64,000 nucleotides of DNA from Archangiaceae bacterium (GCA_016714225.1 JADJNS010000027.1:124001-188000), one strand, 5' to 3'; shown: positions 53,975 through 63,752, numbered from the stretch's first letter. Translations and numbers: made by a program. The notes: generated by a model from the letters alone, not told the origin.

Positions 53975-55399
53975 TTAGCCGCGCACGCCTTCCATGAACT
54001 TGAACTTGGGCGACACGCGCAAGTCGCGCCGGCGCGGCGGGTGGGCGTCGGTGAACTCTTTCGACACGGTGACCGACTGCGCGAGGGTGTCGAGCAGGGT
54101 CTTGCGGTCGATGTTCGGGGTCAGCAGCTGGTTGGCGTGCTCGAGCAGCTGCGGGCGCAGCTTGAGCATGTGGTCGGCCAGCTCGGGGCTGGTGGTGGCG
54201 AGCTGCACCTCGAGGTCGCCCATCAGCTTGTCCTGGAACTCGGGCTGCGCGAGCAGGTCTTTCATCGTCGCCATGCGCGCGTACGCCACGTCGCCTGGCT
54301 TCTCTTGCAGGTGGTTCGCGAACAGCGACGCGGCCTGGGTCTGCGCGGTGCGGAACTGGGTCATGTCTTCGCCCGCGGGCGGCTTGTCGTAGCCCAGGGT
54401 GTCGAGCAGCTGCGGCGCCACCTGGTTCGCCACCCGCGCCGGCTCTCGCTTCGCCAGCTCGGTCAGCTTCGCGTCGGCGGTCGGCACGAACGCCTTGCCG
54501 TCGGTCGAGCGCTGACGAACCGTCTCGCGGTAGTCGGGGTGAACCTCGAGGTACGCCGCCCGCGCCGACGGGTCGACCTTCTCGAACTGCCCGCGCGCCT
54601 CGTGGCCCATCGCCACGTACGGAGCCCGCTGATCGTCAGGCAGCTTCGCAAACGCGATGCGCTCGGCCGCGGTGAAGTTCGGGCTCAGAAACGCCTTCTG
54701 GAACTTCGGGTCGAGCGTCAGCACGAACTTCTTCGTCTCGGGCGAGAGCGCGTTGAAGGTGTTGGCCAGCTCGGGCGCGAGGCCTTTGACGAACTGCGCC
54801 TCGGTGGGCACCCGGGTGCGGCCGCCCGGCGCAGGCGTCGCGCCCGGCAGCTGACCGGCGGTGAAGGTGGGCGCGGCCTCGTAGCCGTCGCTCGCCAGCT
54901 TCGAGACGAACTCGGCGACCCGCGGGTCGACCGGTGCTTCGACCGGAGTGACCGGCGTCTCGGGCGTGACGACCGGCGTCTCGCCCGGAACCGTGGTCGG
55001 CTTCTGAACCAGGTTCGACTGCGCCGAGAGGTAGGTCTCGCGCAGAAAGCCCAGCGACGAGTCGAACGTCTCGGGCAGGTTGTCGCGCTGCTCGGTCGGC
55101 AGCAGCTGCGCCTCGCGCTCGTAGCGGTTCGCCAGCTCGGGCTCGGGTACTCCGAGCGTGTGGCTGCGAACCGACCCCTGCACGTCGCGGAGCAGTGTCT
55201 TTTGCGGCTCCCAGCCGCGGCGGTCGGCCTCTTGAATCGAGCGTTCGAGGTCGCGGTCTTGTAGGTCGCGGTCTTTCTCGAGATCCTCTTTGGGGATCTC
55301 GAGCGGCTTCAGCCTCTCGGGGTCGATCGCGTCCTGCAGCGCCTGTTGGCTACGGGTTACGAAGTTCACCAGCAGGTTGAAGTCTCCGAGCAGTCTCAT
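53975..55399 (-). CDS. 474-residue charged protein with Pro/Thr/Val linker, unknown
   Basis: Residues 1-~125 are highly charged and probably helical (EDLEKDRDLQDRDLERSIQE). A linker at ~135-160 repeats TPETPVTPVEAP-like units. The C-terminal ~300 residues are helical (LSPETKKFVLTLDPKFQKAF). No signal peptide or membrane segment is seen. The 230 bp to the previous convergent gene holds nothing I can identify. Family unknown. Confidence 0.7.
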   Translation of the reverse strand: MRLLGDFNLLVNFVTRSQQALQDAIDPERLKPLEIPKEDLEKDRDLQDRDLERSIQEADRRGWEPQKTLLRDVQGSVRSHTLGVPEPELANRYEREAQLLPTEQRDNLPETFDSSLGFLRETYLSAQSNLVQKPTTVPGETPVVTPETPVTPVEAPVDPRVAEFVSKLASDGYEAAPTFTAGQLPGATPAPGGRTRVPTEAQFVKGLAPELANTFNALSPETKKFVLTLDPKFQKAFLSPNFTAAERIAFAKLPDDQRAPYVAMGHEARGQFEKVDPSARAAYLEVHPDYRETVRQRSTDGKAFVPTADAKLTELAKREPARVANQVAPQLLDTLGYDKPPAGEDMTQFRTAQTQAASLFANHLQEKPGDVAYARMATMKDLLAQPEFQDKLMGDLEVQLATTSPELADHMLKLRPQLLEHANQLLTPNIDRKTLLDTLAQSVTVSKEFTDAHPPRRRDLRVSPKFKFMEGVRG

Positions 55400-55690
55400 G
55401 GCTAACCCTATCCTCGTAGTTTGAGACTCTGGGTTTCCTGGTGCGGTCTCAGGGTGACAGGTCTACCACGGGTACCACTCCAATTCCCCGTGAACACTCT
55501 GGTTGTGCCAGGCGCGAGACCTGCTCGGTATCGCCCGGCCGGCCCGTAGAACCCCATCTTTTTCCGGCGGAAAACTGCCTTGCGATCGCCTCGCCTTTTT
55601 ACATTGCCGGCCCAACTGTCTCTCTGGCGACTCAGGGGGCCGCTGATTTCTCCCCCAGGGTGCAACATTGCCGTAGCGTCCGGGCCTCGC
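55400..55690. other. 291-bp intergenic region, divergent
   Basis: No gene, RNA or clear terminator was found between the 474-residue gene and the MopE-like gene. It must hold both divergent promoters, but no convincing hexamer pair stands out. Confidence 0.4.
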
Positions 55691-57485
55691 TTGCGTCGGT
55701 CTGGGCCGGGCCTCCTCTCCATCTTGCTGCTCTGCGCTTGTGGCGCACCGGGAGCAGTGTCTCGACTCCGGCCGCGTGAGCCCCGAGCCGGCCGACTCGG
55801 GTGAGGGCGCGGGCAGCGACGCCGGCGCGGTCGACGGCGGGGCCCAGTGTTCTCGCGACAGCGACTGCGGGGGCGGCCTCAAGTGCCTGCGCTCGACGGG
55901 TCAATGCGTGCTCGACGAGGGCAGCCAGGTCGACGACCCCGACGCCGGCGGCCTCAGCGGCTGTTTCGAGGGCGAGACCGCGAGCTGCGGCTCGAGCAAG
56001 CTGGGCGAGTGCCGGCTGGGCCTCGCCACCTGCACCGGCGGCGCGTTCGGCCCGTGCGTGGGCGCGGTCGAGCCCACCGCCGAGCTCTGCAACGGGCGCG
56101 ACGACGACTGCGACGGCCTCATCGATGAAGACCTGGCCATGAGCTCCTGCGGCCTGGGCGTCTGCGCGCGGGTGCTGCCGGCGTGCGCGAACGGAGCACC
56201 GGTGTCGTGCGTGCCGGGCACGCCCACGCTCGAGGTCTGCAACGGCCTCGACGACGACTGCGACGGAATGACCGACGAGGGCTTCACCGCGCTCTCGTGC
56301 GGCGTCGGCGCCTGCGCGCGCACCACCCCGGCGTGCGTGCTGGGCATGCCGCAGGTGTGCCTGCCCGGCAGCCCCGCGGCCGAGGCGTGCAACGGCGTCG
56401 ACGACGACTGCAACGGCATGACCGACGAGAACCTGGGCAGCTCGACCTGCGGCGTCGGCGTCTGCCAGCGCACCGTGCAGAGCTGCGTCGCCGGCACCCC
56501 GCGCACCTGCGTGCCGGGCGCCGCCGAGGTCGAGACCTGCAACAACCTCGACGACGACTGCGACGGGCAGACCGACGAGGGCCTGGCCAACCTCACCTGC
56601 GGCGTGGGCGCCTGCCTGCGCAGCGTGACGGCCTGCACCGGCGGAGTCGCGAGCGTCTGCACGCCGGGCACCGCCGGCGCCGAGACCTGCAACGGAGTCG
56701 ACGACGACTGCGACGGCACCGTCGACGACGGGGTCTGCGGCCCGGCCGGCATGTGCCCCGGCAACCGCACGGTGAACCCCAACACCAGCGTGGCGCTGCC
56801 GACCGCGGCGAGCTCTCCGGCGGGCCGGCCGATCACCTGCCAGTGGTCGGTGGTGTCGCGGCCGGCGACCTCGACCGGCACCTTCAGCGCGCCGACCAGC
56901 TGCGTGAGCTCTAACTACCTCGCCGACGTGGTGGGCACGCACACGCTGCGCTTCACCGTCACCGACTCGATGGGACTGTCGACCTCGTGCACCCTCGACG
57001 TGGTGGTGAACGCCCTCGGCAATCTGTGGATCGAGCTCACCTGGAACCGCAACGACGATCTCGACCTTCACCTCTCGCACCCCAGCGCCGGCAACTCGCA
57101 CAACGCCAACGGCTGGGCATTCAACGCCGGCGGCTTCGACTGCTACTTCGGTGACACCAACCCGAGCTGGGACGCCGCGGGCATCGCCGACGACCCCTCG
57201 CTCGATCTCGACGACACCTCGCGCAAGGGGCCCGAGAACATTCGCGTCAACACGCCGGTCACCACGCACGACTACAACGTCGGCGTGCACTGGTACTCGC
57301 AGGTGAACGCGGCCAACAACGTCACCGCGACGGTGAAGGTCTATTGCAGCAACGTGCTGGTCACCACCCAGACCAAGCAGCTCACCGCGGTCGAGCAGAT
57401 GTGGGTGGTCGGCAAGGTTCGCTTCGCCGCCAACGGTACGTGCACGTACACCAACGACGGCTTCACCTTCTCGATGCCGCCGTGA
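55691..57485 (+). CDS. MopE-type metal-binding-repeat lipoprotein (frameshift after the signal peptide)
   Basis: A signal peptide with a lipobox starts at TTG 55691 (RRSGPGLLSILLLCACG). The body is read in another frame from about 55740, so one indel is assumed. Five MopE-like motifs CNGxDDDCDGxxDE follow, in a Cys-rich frame. An Ig/PKD-like domain (PITCQWSVVSRPAT) and a C-terminal DLDLHLSHPSAGN ... DDPSLDLDDTSRKGPENI domain (YfaP/DUF2135-like) complete it. It is probably displayed on the surface; metal or calcium binding is likely by family. The stop overlaps the next GTG start (GTGA). Confidence 0.83.
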
Positions 57486-59443
57486 GGCTGCCCGCCGCCA
57501 CCGTGCTGCTCGCCTTCGCCGCCGGCTGTGACTGCGGCGGCAAGACGATGAGCGTGTCGCCGGTCATCTCGGTGAACCCCACCACGCTCGACTTCGGGGT
57601 GGCCAAGATCGGCAAGACCGCGTCGGTGAAGCTGTCGGTCAGCGCGGCCTCGAACACCGCGCTGCACCTGGGAGCGCTGAGCGTCGACTCGGACCCCGCG
57701 TTCGGCTTCACCGGAGCGCCCGAGACGCTGGGCGCGTTCGGCGATGCGACGCTGCAGGTGACGCTGTCGCCCACCGAGGTGCGCGCGTACCACGCCGACC
57801 TCGTCATCCCCTCTGACGACGAAGATCACCCCGAGGTGCGGGTGGCGCTGTCGGGCGAAGGGGCCACCGCGGGCATCGAGGTGACGCCCAGGTGCACCCC
57901 GCCCTGCGCCGCGACGGTCGAGAGCGCCGCGATTCACTTCGCGCCCGAGCCCGCCGAGCGCGCGGTCGAGCCGCCGGTCGCGATGTGGCCCACGGTGCGC
58001 CTGACCAGCACTGGCCGCGTGCCGCTCGACGTGACCCGGCTCGACTTCGCCGGGCCCGACGCGGCGGCGTTCAGCACCGCCGGCTTTCTCTCCGGCAGCA
58101 TCGAGCCCGGCCAGGCCATCGAGGTGCCGGTGAAGATCGACACCGTCGCCGGGCAGCTCGCCTACCAGGCCGAGCTGGTGGTGCACTCTGACGACCCCGC
58201 TCGCCCCGAGGTGCGCATCGCGCTGACCGGAGAGCTGCGCGCCAACCTGCCGCCTTCGGTCTGCGCGAACGTGACCCGGGTGAGGCCCGGCGACGGCACG
58301 GCGCCGCTCGACTACGGCGCAGACTGGAGCGCGGCCTTCGATGGCGGCTACGACTTCACCCAGAGCCGCGAGGTGCAGCCCAACAGCGTGGTCGAGCTCT
58401 CGGCGTGGTCGAGCAGCGACGCGCGCACCTGCACCACCGACCCCGAAGACGAGCGCGTGGGGCTGACCTACGCCTGGGCGGTGGTGTCGGCTCCGCCCGG
58501 CTCGGTGGCGGCGCTGACCGGGGCCACCACGGCGAACCCGCGCTTCGTGCCGGTGGCGACCGGCACCTACGTGCTGCGGCTCACCGTGGCCGACGTGCAG
58601 GGGCACTCGAGCAGCGCCGACCTGCGCCTGCGCGTCGCGACCAGGCAAGACCTGGTGGCCCAGCTGTCGTGGACCGGGGCGCCCGGCGTGGACCTCGACG
58701 TGCACCTGGTGCGGCCGGGCTCTCTGCGGTTCGGGTTCTTCGACGAAGGAGACGCGGGGCGCACCAGCGGAGACCTGAACGGCTGGGCGCAGCTGTCGCG
58801 CACGGCCGACTCGGGCTTCGACTTCGAGTGGGGCGAGCCGGGCCCGGCCGATGACCCGCGGCTCAACCTCGACGACACCGGCGCCGGCGCCCTGCTCGAG
58901 AACGTGTCGCTCAACTACCCCGAGCACGCCGCGCCGTGCGCCGGCGACGCGTGCACGTACCAGGTGCTGGTGCACTACTTCCGCGACGCGCGCGACGCGG
59001 GCGCGGTCTCGAGCTGCTCGGTGAGCGGCTGCCGCGATGGAGAGCGCTGCGACTGCGCCGCGGGCCTGCGCTGCGTGGCCGACCTGGCGCCGGCGGCCGA
59101 TGCAGGCGCCGGCTCGGGCACCTGCCGGGCGGCGGTGCAGCCGACGGTGCGGGTGTTCGTGCGCGCCGACCCGGTCGCCGCGGCGGTGGTGCCGCTCGAC
59201 ACGCTGCTGCCGGCCGACGCCTTCGCGCTGGGGGCTCCGTGCGCGCTGTGGCACGTGGCCGACGTGGTGTGGCCGATGCGCGGCTCGGACGCGGGAGTGC
59301 GCGTCGAGGTGCCGGGGCGCGACGATGCCGGGTACTTGAGCGCGGCCGCGGTCGAGCGCTGGGGCTACCGGCCCAACGCCTCGGGCCAGTGCGTGCCGAA
59401 CACCGCGCGCGGCGGCAAGCCGTGGTTCTCGCCGGTGCCTTGA
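57482..59443 (+). CDS. Surface lipoprotein with choice-of-anchor/Hydin-like and DUF2135-like domains
   Basis: 653 residues from GTG 57482. The signal peptide ends FAAGC, giving a lipid anchor. Two ASPM/SPD-2/Hydin-like beta domains come first (ISVNPTTLDFGVAKIGKTAS). A PKD-like segment (LTYAWAVVSAPPGSVAALTG) follows, then a DVDLHLVRPGSL-like YfaP domain with DDPRLNLDDTGAGALLENV, related to the end of the preceding protein. A Cys-rich stretch and a terminal unknown region finish the protein. The two genes are translationally coupled and probably act together. Confidence 0.82.
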   Translation: MRLPAATVLLAFAAGCDCGGKTMSVSPVISVNPTTLDFGVAKIGKTASVKLSVSAASNTALHLGALSVDSDPAFGFTGAPETLGAFGDATLQVTLSPTEVRAYHADLVIPSDDEDHPEVRVALSGEGATAGIEVTPRCTPPCAATVESAAIHFAPEPAERAVEPPVAMWPTVRLTSTGRVPLDVTRLDFAGPDAAAFSTAGFLSGSIEPGQAIEVPVKIDTVAGQLAYQAELVVHSDDPARPEVRIALTGELRANLPPSVCANVTRVRPGDGTAPLDYGADWSAAFDGGYDFTQSREVQPNSVVELSAWSSSDARTCTTDPEDERVGLTYAWAVVSAPPGSVAALTGATTANPRFVPVATGTYVLRLTVADVQGHSSSADLRLRVATRQDLVAQLSWTGAPGVDLDVHLVRPGSLRFGFFDEGDAGRTSGDLNGWAQLSRTADSGFDFEWGEPGPADDPRLNLDDTGAGALLENVSLNYPEHAAPCAGDACTYQVLVHYFRDARDAGAVSSCSVSGCRDGERCDCAAGLRCVADLAPAADAGAGSGTCRAAVQPTVRVFVRADPVAAAVVPLDTLLPADAFALGAPCALWHVADVVWPMRGSDAGVRVEVPGRDDAGYLSAAAVERWGYRPNASGQCVPNTARGGKPWFSPVP

Positions 59444-59450
59444 CGGTACG

Positions 59451-60242
59451 GTGCGGCTGTCGATGCTGCTTTTGCCCCAAGCCGCGCAGATGGATCTCTC
59501 GGGCGTGCTCGCGCACTACGCCGAGCACGGCTGGGCGAAGCTCGGCCGGGTGGTGAGCGACGCGGGGCTGACGTCGCTGCGCGAGCGCGCGGTCGAGCTG
59601 ATGCTGGGGCGCGTGGCGTGGCCGGGCATGTTCTTCCAGATGGACTCGGCGACCGGGCGCCACGAAGACGCGCCGCTGGGCCTGGGCTGGCAGGGGCCGT
59701 CGCTGTCGTACCGGAAGCTCGAGAAGCTCGAGCTCGACCCGAAGTTCTCGGAGTGGATTCGCAACCCCCTGCACGAGCGCATCGCGCGGGCGAGAATCGA
59801 CGGCCCGGTGGTGCTGTACCGCTGCATTCTGTTCAACAAGGCGGCCGAGGGCGGCAGCGACATTCCCTGGCATCAAGACGGCGGCAAGCTGTGGGGGCTG
59901 TCGCAAGATCCCGAGCTGCAGGTGTGGACGGCGCTCGACGATGCGCCGCTCGACGGCGGGTGCCTCGAGGTCGTCGATGGCTCTCACGCCTGGGGCCTGG
60001 CCACCGCGCTGGGCGGCGTGGTGCCCGAGAACCGCGTGCTCGAGCGCGAGGCCGAGGCGCGGGCCCTGGCGCTGCCGGTGGCGGCGGGCGAGAGCGTGCT
60101 GGTGCACAACATGCTGTGGCACCGCTCGAAGCGCACCCAGACCGGGGCGCGGCGGCTGGGGCTCTCGGTCTGCTACATGAGCGGGGCTACGCGGTGCCTG
60201 CGAAAGAAGCGCACGCCCCGCGTCTTCGTGCCGGTGTTCTGA
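59451..60242 (+). CDS. Phytanoyl-CoA dioxygenase-family (Fe(II)/2-oxoglutarate) enzyme
   Basis: Up to 263 residues; GTG 59451, ATG 59463 and ATG 59490 are all possible starts. The metal-binding H-x-D is in IPWHQDGGK. The distal His is in VLVHNMLWHRSKRTQTGARR, whose Arg residues would bind 2-oxoglutarate. It would hydroxylate an unknown substrate in the cytoplasm. It stands alone, 10 bp after the surface lipoprotein operon. Confidence 0.82.
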   Translation: MRLSMLLLPQAAQMDLSGVLAHYAEHGWAKLGRVVSDAGLTSLRERAVELMLGRVAWPGMFFQMDSATGRHEDAPLGLGWQGPSLSYRKLEKLELDPKFSEWIRNPLHERIARARIDGPVVLYRCILFNKAAEGGSDIPWHQDGGKLWGLSQDPELQVWTALDDAPLDGGCLEVVDGSHAWGLATALGGVVPENRVLEREAEARALALPVAAGESVLVHNMLWHRSKRTQTGARRLGLSVCYMSGATRCLRKKRTPRVFVPVF

Positions 60243-60250
60243 AGCACGCG

Positions 60251-60539
60251 CAGGGTGAGCGCGTCGAACCCTGACGTCGCCCTTCGAAGGCTTCGAGAAG
60301 CGATCAGGGTGAGCTCGTCGAACCCTGACGTCGCCCTTCGAAGGCCTCGAGAAGCGATCAGGGTGAGCTCGTCGAACCCTGACGTCGCTCGCCGAAGGCT
60401 GAGCAGCAGATACTCCATCGTATTGTTGCGCGACGCTGTGCTGCTTGAAGCCTTGAGTTCGCGGCCTGGGCGCCTTCGACCTGGAGTGCACCCGTTCGAC
60501 TTCGGCACGGCCTTCGCCGTGCCTTCGCTCAGGGTGACC
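60251..60539. repeat. REP/MITE-like element, copy C, with 54-bp tandem repeat
   Basis: Two 54-bp units (60251-60304, 60305-60358) and a partial third from 60359 each begin CAGGGTGAG, contain a CAGGGT ... ACCCTG hairpin and CTTCGAAGG. The element core (GCAGATACTCC, GTGCTGCTTG) follows, and the right hairpin CACCCG ... CTCAGGGTG ends it. It lies between the dioxygenase and DUF1615 genes and slightly overlaps the 3' end of the latter. Confidence 0.82.
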
Positions 60540-61605
60540 GCTTCAGGCAGTCGTCGTAGCGGCGCTGCACGGCGCGGGCGAACCAGGCGGTCGAGAGCTC
60601 GCGGCTGAGCTTGGGCGACTTGAGCTTCACCTCGGGCAGCCGCGCGTACGGGGCGGGCCGGCCGTACTTCTTTTCCCACGCGGTCTTCACGGTGCGCCAG
60701 GCGGTGGTGTCTTCGAAGCGCGCGCTCTTCTCGAGGCGGGCGTCGCGGGCGAGCGCCGGGTCGAGCTTGTTCAGCGCGCGCATGCTCTCGGTGTCTTCGC
60801 GGTACGGCGCGTAGGCGAGCAGGTCGCCGTCGAGCGCCAGCTTCGAGCCGGTCAGCTGGCCGAGCTGCTCCTGGAATGCGGCGTTGCGGCTCGAGAACTC
60901 GCCGGCGTTGTAGTCGGCGAAGCGGTAGAGCGACTCTTGCTCGGCAGCGCCCGCGAAGAGCCGGGCCGCGCCGTAGAGCAGGCCGCCCTGGCGGGTGTAC
61001 AGCTCGTCTCGCACGCCGTCGGGGTCGCGATCGATGCGGCGGGCGTGCTCTTCGGCGAAGCGCACGCTCACCTGCATCGAGCCCGCGGTGGTGATGGGGT
61101 TCTTGTCGCGCAGCTTGCCGGCCACCACCACCGCCGGGGGAAAGCGCCGCACCTCTTCGTCGATCAGATCGCGGTAGAGCCGATCGAGATCGGCCTCGGT
61201 GCGCACCGCCGAGAGCCGCTGATCGAACGTCAGCTTCGCGCCGGGCGCCTTCTCGGAGAGCACGCTGGTGAGCACCGGGTGCGCCAGCGGGCCATAGGCG
61301 CGCGCCTTGGCCTCGATCTCTTTGCGGGCGATGGCGGCGAGGTTGGGCACCACCGGGTTCGCCTGAAAGCCCGACTCTTGATCGACCACCGCGATCACCG
61401 AGCACACGTGCTCGAGGTCGACCGGCAGCCGGTCGAGCTCGAAGGCGTGCTCGAGATCTCTCGACCACCCCTCGCGGTCGGCGACCTTCGAGGGCAGCCG
61501 CGCCGAGATCTCCGAGACCTCGAGCCGGGGCTCGGCATCGGGGCGCGCCGAGCGCACGCACGACATGCCGGCCAGCAACGTCGCCAAAGCGAGGGCTCTG
61601 CGCAT
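60529..61605 (-). CDS. DUF1615 family lipoprotein
   Basis: 358 residues with a lipobox at LAGMSC. The family pattern is clear: LEHVCSVIAVVDQESGFQAN, then AGSMQVSVRFAEEHAR, TRQGGLLYGAARLF, YRFADYNAGEFSSRNAAFQ and KLALDGDLLAY. The ESGFQ and ADYNAG motifs recall lytic transglycosylases, so a cell-wall role is possible. ATG 61605 gives a proper signal peptide. Its promoter region is shared with the divergent thioesterase. Confidence 0.85.
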   Translation of the reverse strand: MRRALALATLLAGMSCVRSARPDAEPRLEVSEISARLPSKVADREGWSRDLEHAFELDRLPVDLEHVCSVIAVVDQESGFQANPVVPNLAAIARKEIEAKARAYGPLAHPVLTSVLSEKAPGAKLTFDQRLSAVRTEADLDRLYRDLIDEEVRRFPPAVVVAGKLRDKNPITTAGSMQVSVRFAEEHARRIDRDPDGVRDELYTRQGGLLYGAARLFAGAAEQESLYRFADYNAGEFSSRNAAFQEQLGQLTGSKLALDGDLLAYAPYREDTESMRALNKLDPALARDARLEKSARFEDTTAWRTVKTAWEKKYGRPAPYARLPEVKLKSPKLSRELSTAWFARAVQRRYDDCLKRSP

Positions 61606-61676
61606 CGCACAGTGACGACGCGTGGGAGAGGTGGACCATTGCATCAGGTGGAATTTCCGTTACGCAGCGATGACAA

Positions 61677-62471
61677 ATGAGCTTCGCCGCTGCCACCACC
61701 GCCCGCAAAGTCTCTGAAGGCCGTTACCTTCACCAGATTCCCGATGGTTGGCAGCAGGGCCCCGGCGCGTTCGGCGGCCTGGTGCTGGGGCTGCTCACCC
61801 GCTGCGCGCTCGACTTCGAGAACGACGCGACGCGACCGTTTCGCGCGGTCTCGGGCGCGGTGCTCTCTCCGGTCACCGTGGGCGAGGCCGAGATCACGGC
61901 GCGGCTGCTGCGGCGCGGCTCGGGGCTGTCGGCGGTGAACGTGCAGCTCGCGCAGAACGGCAAGCTGGCGGCCACCGCCGACGTGGTGCTGGCGCGCTCG
62001 CGGGTCAGCGACGGCGACTGGCAGACGCTCGACGCGCCGAAGCTCTCGCACTGGGACCAGGTCGAGGTGCTGCCGATGGGGCCGCCGTTCGCTCCGGTGT
62101 TCACGCCCCACTTCGAGTACCGCGCCATGCCGCCGCTGCCGCTCGCCGGGGTGCCGCAGCGCGAAGCCCACGGGTGGGTTCGCGCGCGAGCCCCGGGCGG
62201 GCCGTGCGACGTGCCGCTGGTGGTAGGCCTCGCCGACGCGTGGTGGCCGGCGCCCTACTCTGCCTTCACCGAGCCGCGGCCGATGTCGACCGTGGCGTTC
62301 TCGCTGCAGCTGTTTCTCGACCCGTCGACGCTCGACGCCACCCAGCCGCTGATGTACCGCGCCTCGAACCCGCTCGCGGCCGGCGGCTACACCCTCGAGC
62401 TGCGCGAGCTGTGGACGGCCGATGGCCGCGCAGTGGCGCAGAACCAGCAGACGTTCGTGATGATCAAGTGA
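61677..62471 (+). CDS. Double-hotdog acyl-CoA thioesterase-family protein
   Basis: 264 residues. The layout fits the TesB-like 4HBT_3 family: GPGAFGGLVLGLLTRCALD in the first hotdog, and an acidic/aromatic LADAWWPAPYSAF in the second. It probably hydrolyses an acyl-CoA in the cytoplasm. Exact substrate unknown. Confidence 0.8.
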   Translation: MSFAAATTARKVSEGRYLHQIPDGWQQGPGAFGGLVLGLLTRCALDFENDATRPFRAVSGAVLSPVTVGEAEITARLLRRGSGLSAVNVQLAQNGKLAATADVVLARSRVSDGDWQTLDAPKLSHWDQVEVLPMGPPFAPVFTPHFEYRAMPPLPLAGVPQREAHGWVRARAPGGPCDVPLVVGLADAWWPAPYSAFTEPRPMSTVAFSLQLFLDPSTLDATQPLMYRASNPLAAGGYTLELRELWTADGRAVAQNQQTFVMIK

Positions 62472-62528
62472 CGCCTACTGGCTTCCGGAGTTCCCTCGAT
62501 CGGGCCGCCCGTGCTTAGTGTGCGCGCC

Positions 62529-63752
62529 ATGCGTTTTCTCCTTCCGGTCTTGATGGGTGTGGCGGCGCTGATCGCGGTGGTGAGCTGTGGCACGCAGGCG
62601 TCGCGCTGCACGGCGGCGAACTGCAACGGCTGCTGTGACGACACTGGAGCGTGCGTGTCGGGCATCAGCAACGTGAACTGCGGCAAGGGCGGCGTGATGT
62701 GCACCGACTGTGGCAACGGCATGTGCATGGGTGGCATGTGCATGGGCGGCAGCGGCGGCGGCTCGGGCACCGCGGGCGGCAGCGGCACCGCAGGTGGCAC
62801 CGGCACCGCGGGCGGTACCGGTCGCGCGGGCGGCACGGGCACTGCGGGTGGCACGGGCACTGCGGGCGGCACGGGCACTGCGGGCGGCACCGGCACCGCG
62901 GGCGGCACGGGCACCGCGGGCGGCACCGGCACTGCGGGCGGCACCGGCGGCACCGGCGGCGCTTCGGCGGTGTGCGGCGCGGGCGCGAAGGCCGACCACC
63001 TGCTGATCAACGAGGTGTCGGTGCAGCCGACGCCGGCCGAGTTCGTCGAGATCTACAACCCCACCTCGGCGCCGATCGATCTCTCGAGCTACTACCTCTA
63101 CAACGCCACCTTCGTGTCGGCCGACGGCGGCACCGACTGCCACTACCAGGACATCGTGACCGGCGCGCAGTGCGGCGCGCTGTTCAACGACTTCAGCCTG
63201 CAGTTCCCCGCCGGGGCCACGATTCCCGCCGGGGCGGTGCAGGTCATCGCGATGGCCGGCGCGAACGACTACTGCAACACCTTCGCGAAGTGCGATGCGG
63301 GCGTGTTCCCCGAGTACGAGGTGGTGCTGACGGGAAACCCCGACTTCGCCCAGTCGGCGAACATGCGCGGCCAGGCCGACATCGATGGCGGCGCCACCAC
63401 CGGGCTGCTCACGAACGGCAGCGAAGACCTGGTGCTGTTCCAGTGGGACGGCGTGGCGACCAAGGTGAAAGACGTCGACTACGTCATCTGGGGCACCAAC
63501 CTGCAGGTGCGCACCGACAAGACCGGCGTGGGCACGTACCTGGCCGACACGCCGGTGGCGAACCAGAAGCCGGCGGGTGGCACCACCGCCGCGACCACGT
63601 CGTGGCAGCGCATCTGCACCAACGAAGGCGCAGAGACGCACACCGCGGGCAATGGCATCACGGGGCACAACGAGACCAGCGAGCCGCTCGACGTGACGTT
63701 CGTCTCCGCGAACAAGACTCCGGGCGTGCGGAACCTGACCGAGGGGCCGTAG
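62529..63752 (+). CDS. Lamin-tail-domain lipoprotein with Gly/Thr repeat linker
   Basis: 407 residues from ATG 62529. The signal peptide ends in AVVSC. A Cys-rich segment (CTAANCNGCCDDTGACVSG) is followed by a TAGGTG repeat linker and a lamin-tail domain (LLINEVSVQPTPAEFVEIYN ... PIDLSSYYLYN). It ends TPGVRNLTEGP, typical of myxobacterial lamin-tail lipoproteins. Surface location is expected; the role is unknown. Confidence 0.88.
   Translation: MRFLLPVLMGVAALIAVVSCGTQASRCTAANCNGCCDDTGACVSGISNVNCGKGGVMCTDCGNGMCMGGMCMGGSGGGSGTAGGSGTAGGTGTAGGTGRAGGTGTAGGTGTAGGTGTAGGTGTAGGTGTAGGTGTAGGTGGTGGASAVCGAGAKADHLLINEVSVQPTPAEFVEIYNPTSAPIDLSSYYLYNATFVSADGGTDCHYQDIVTGAQCGALFNDFSLQFPAGATIPAGAVQVIAMAGANDYCNTFAKCDAGVFPEYEVVLTGNPDFAQSANMRGQADIDGGATTGLLTNGSEDLVLFQWDGVATKVKDVDYVIWGTNLQVRTDKTGVGTYLADTPVANQKPAGGTTAATTSWQRICTNEGAETHTAGNGITGHNETSEPLDVTFVSANKTPGVRNLTEGP
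62752..62956 (+). repeat. 18-bp tandem repeat inside the lamin-tail gene
   Basis: About eleven imperfect copies of an 18-bp unit (GGCACCGGCACCGCGGGC-like) encode TAGGTG hexapeptides. Unit count is likely to vary between strains. All copies are in frame. Confidence 0.85.

Noticed and set aside
60251..60402. 54-bp tandem repeats as a CRISPR array
   Set aside because: Units are contiguous with no unique spacers and belong to a dispersed palindromic element; no cas gene is near.
62752..62956. 18-bp repeats as a CRISPR array or regulatory iterons
   Set aside because: They are in frame within a lipoprotein linker and lack spacers.
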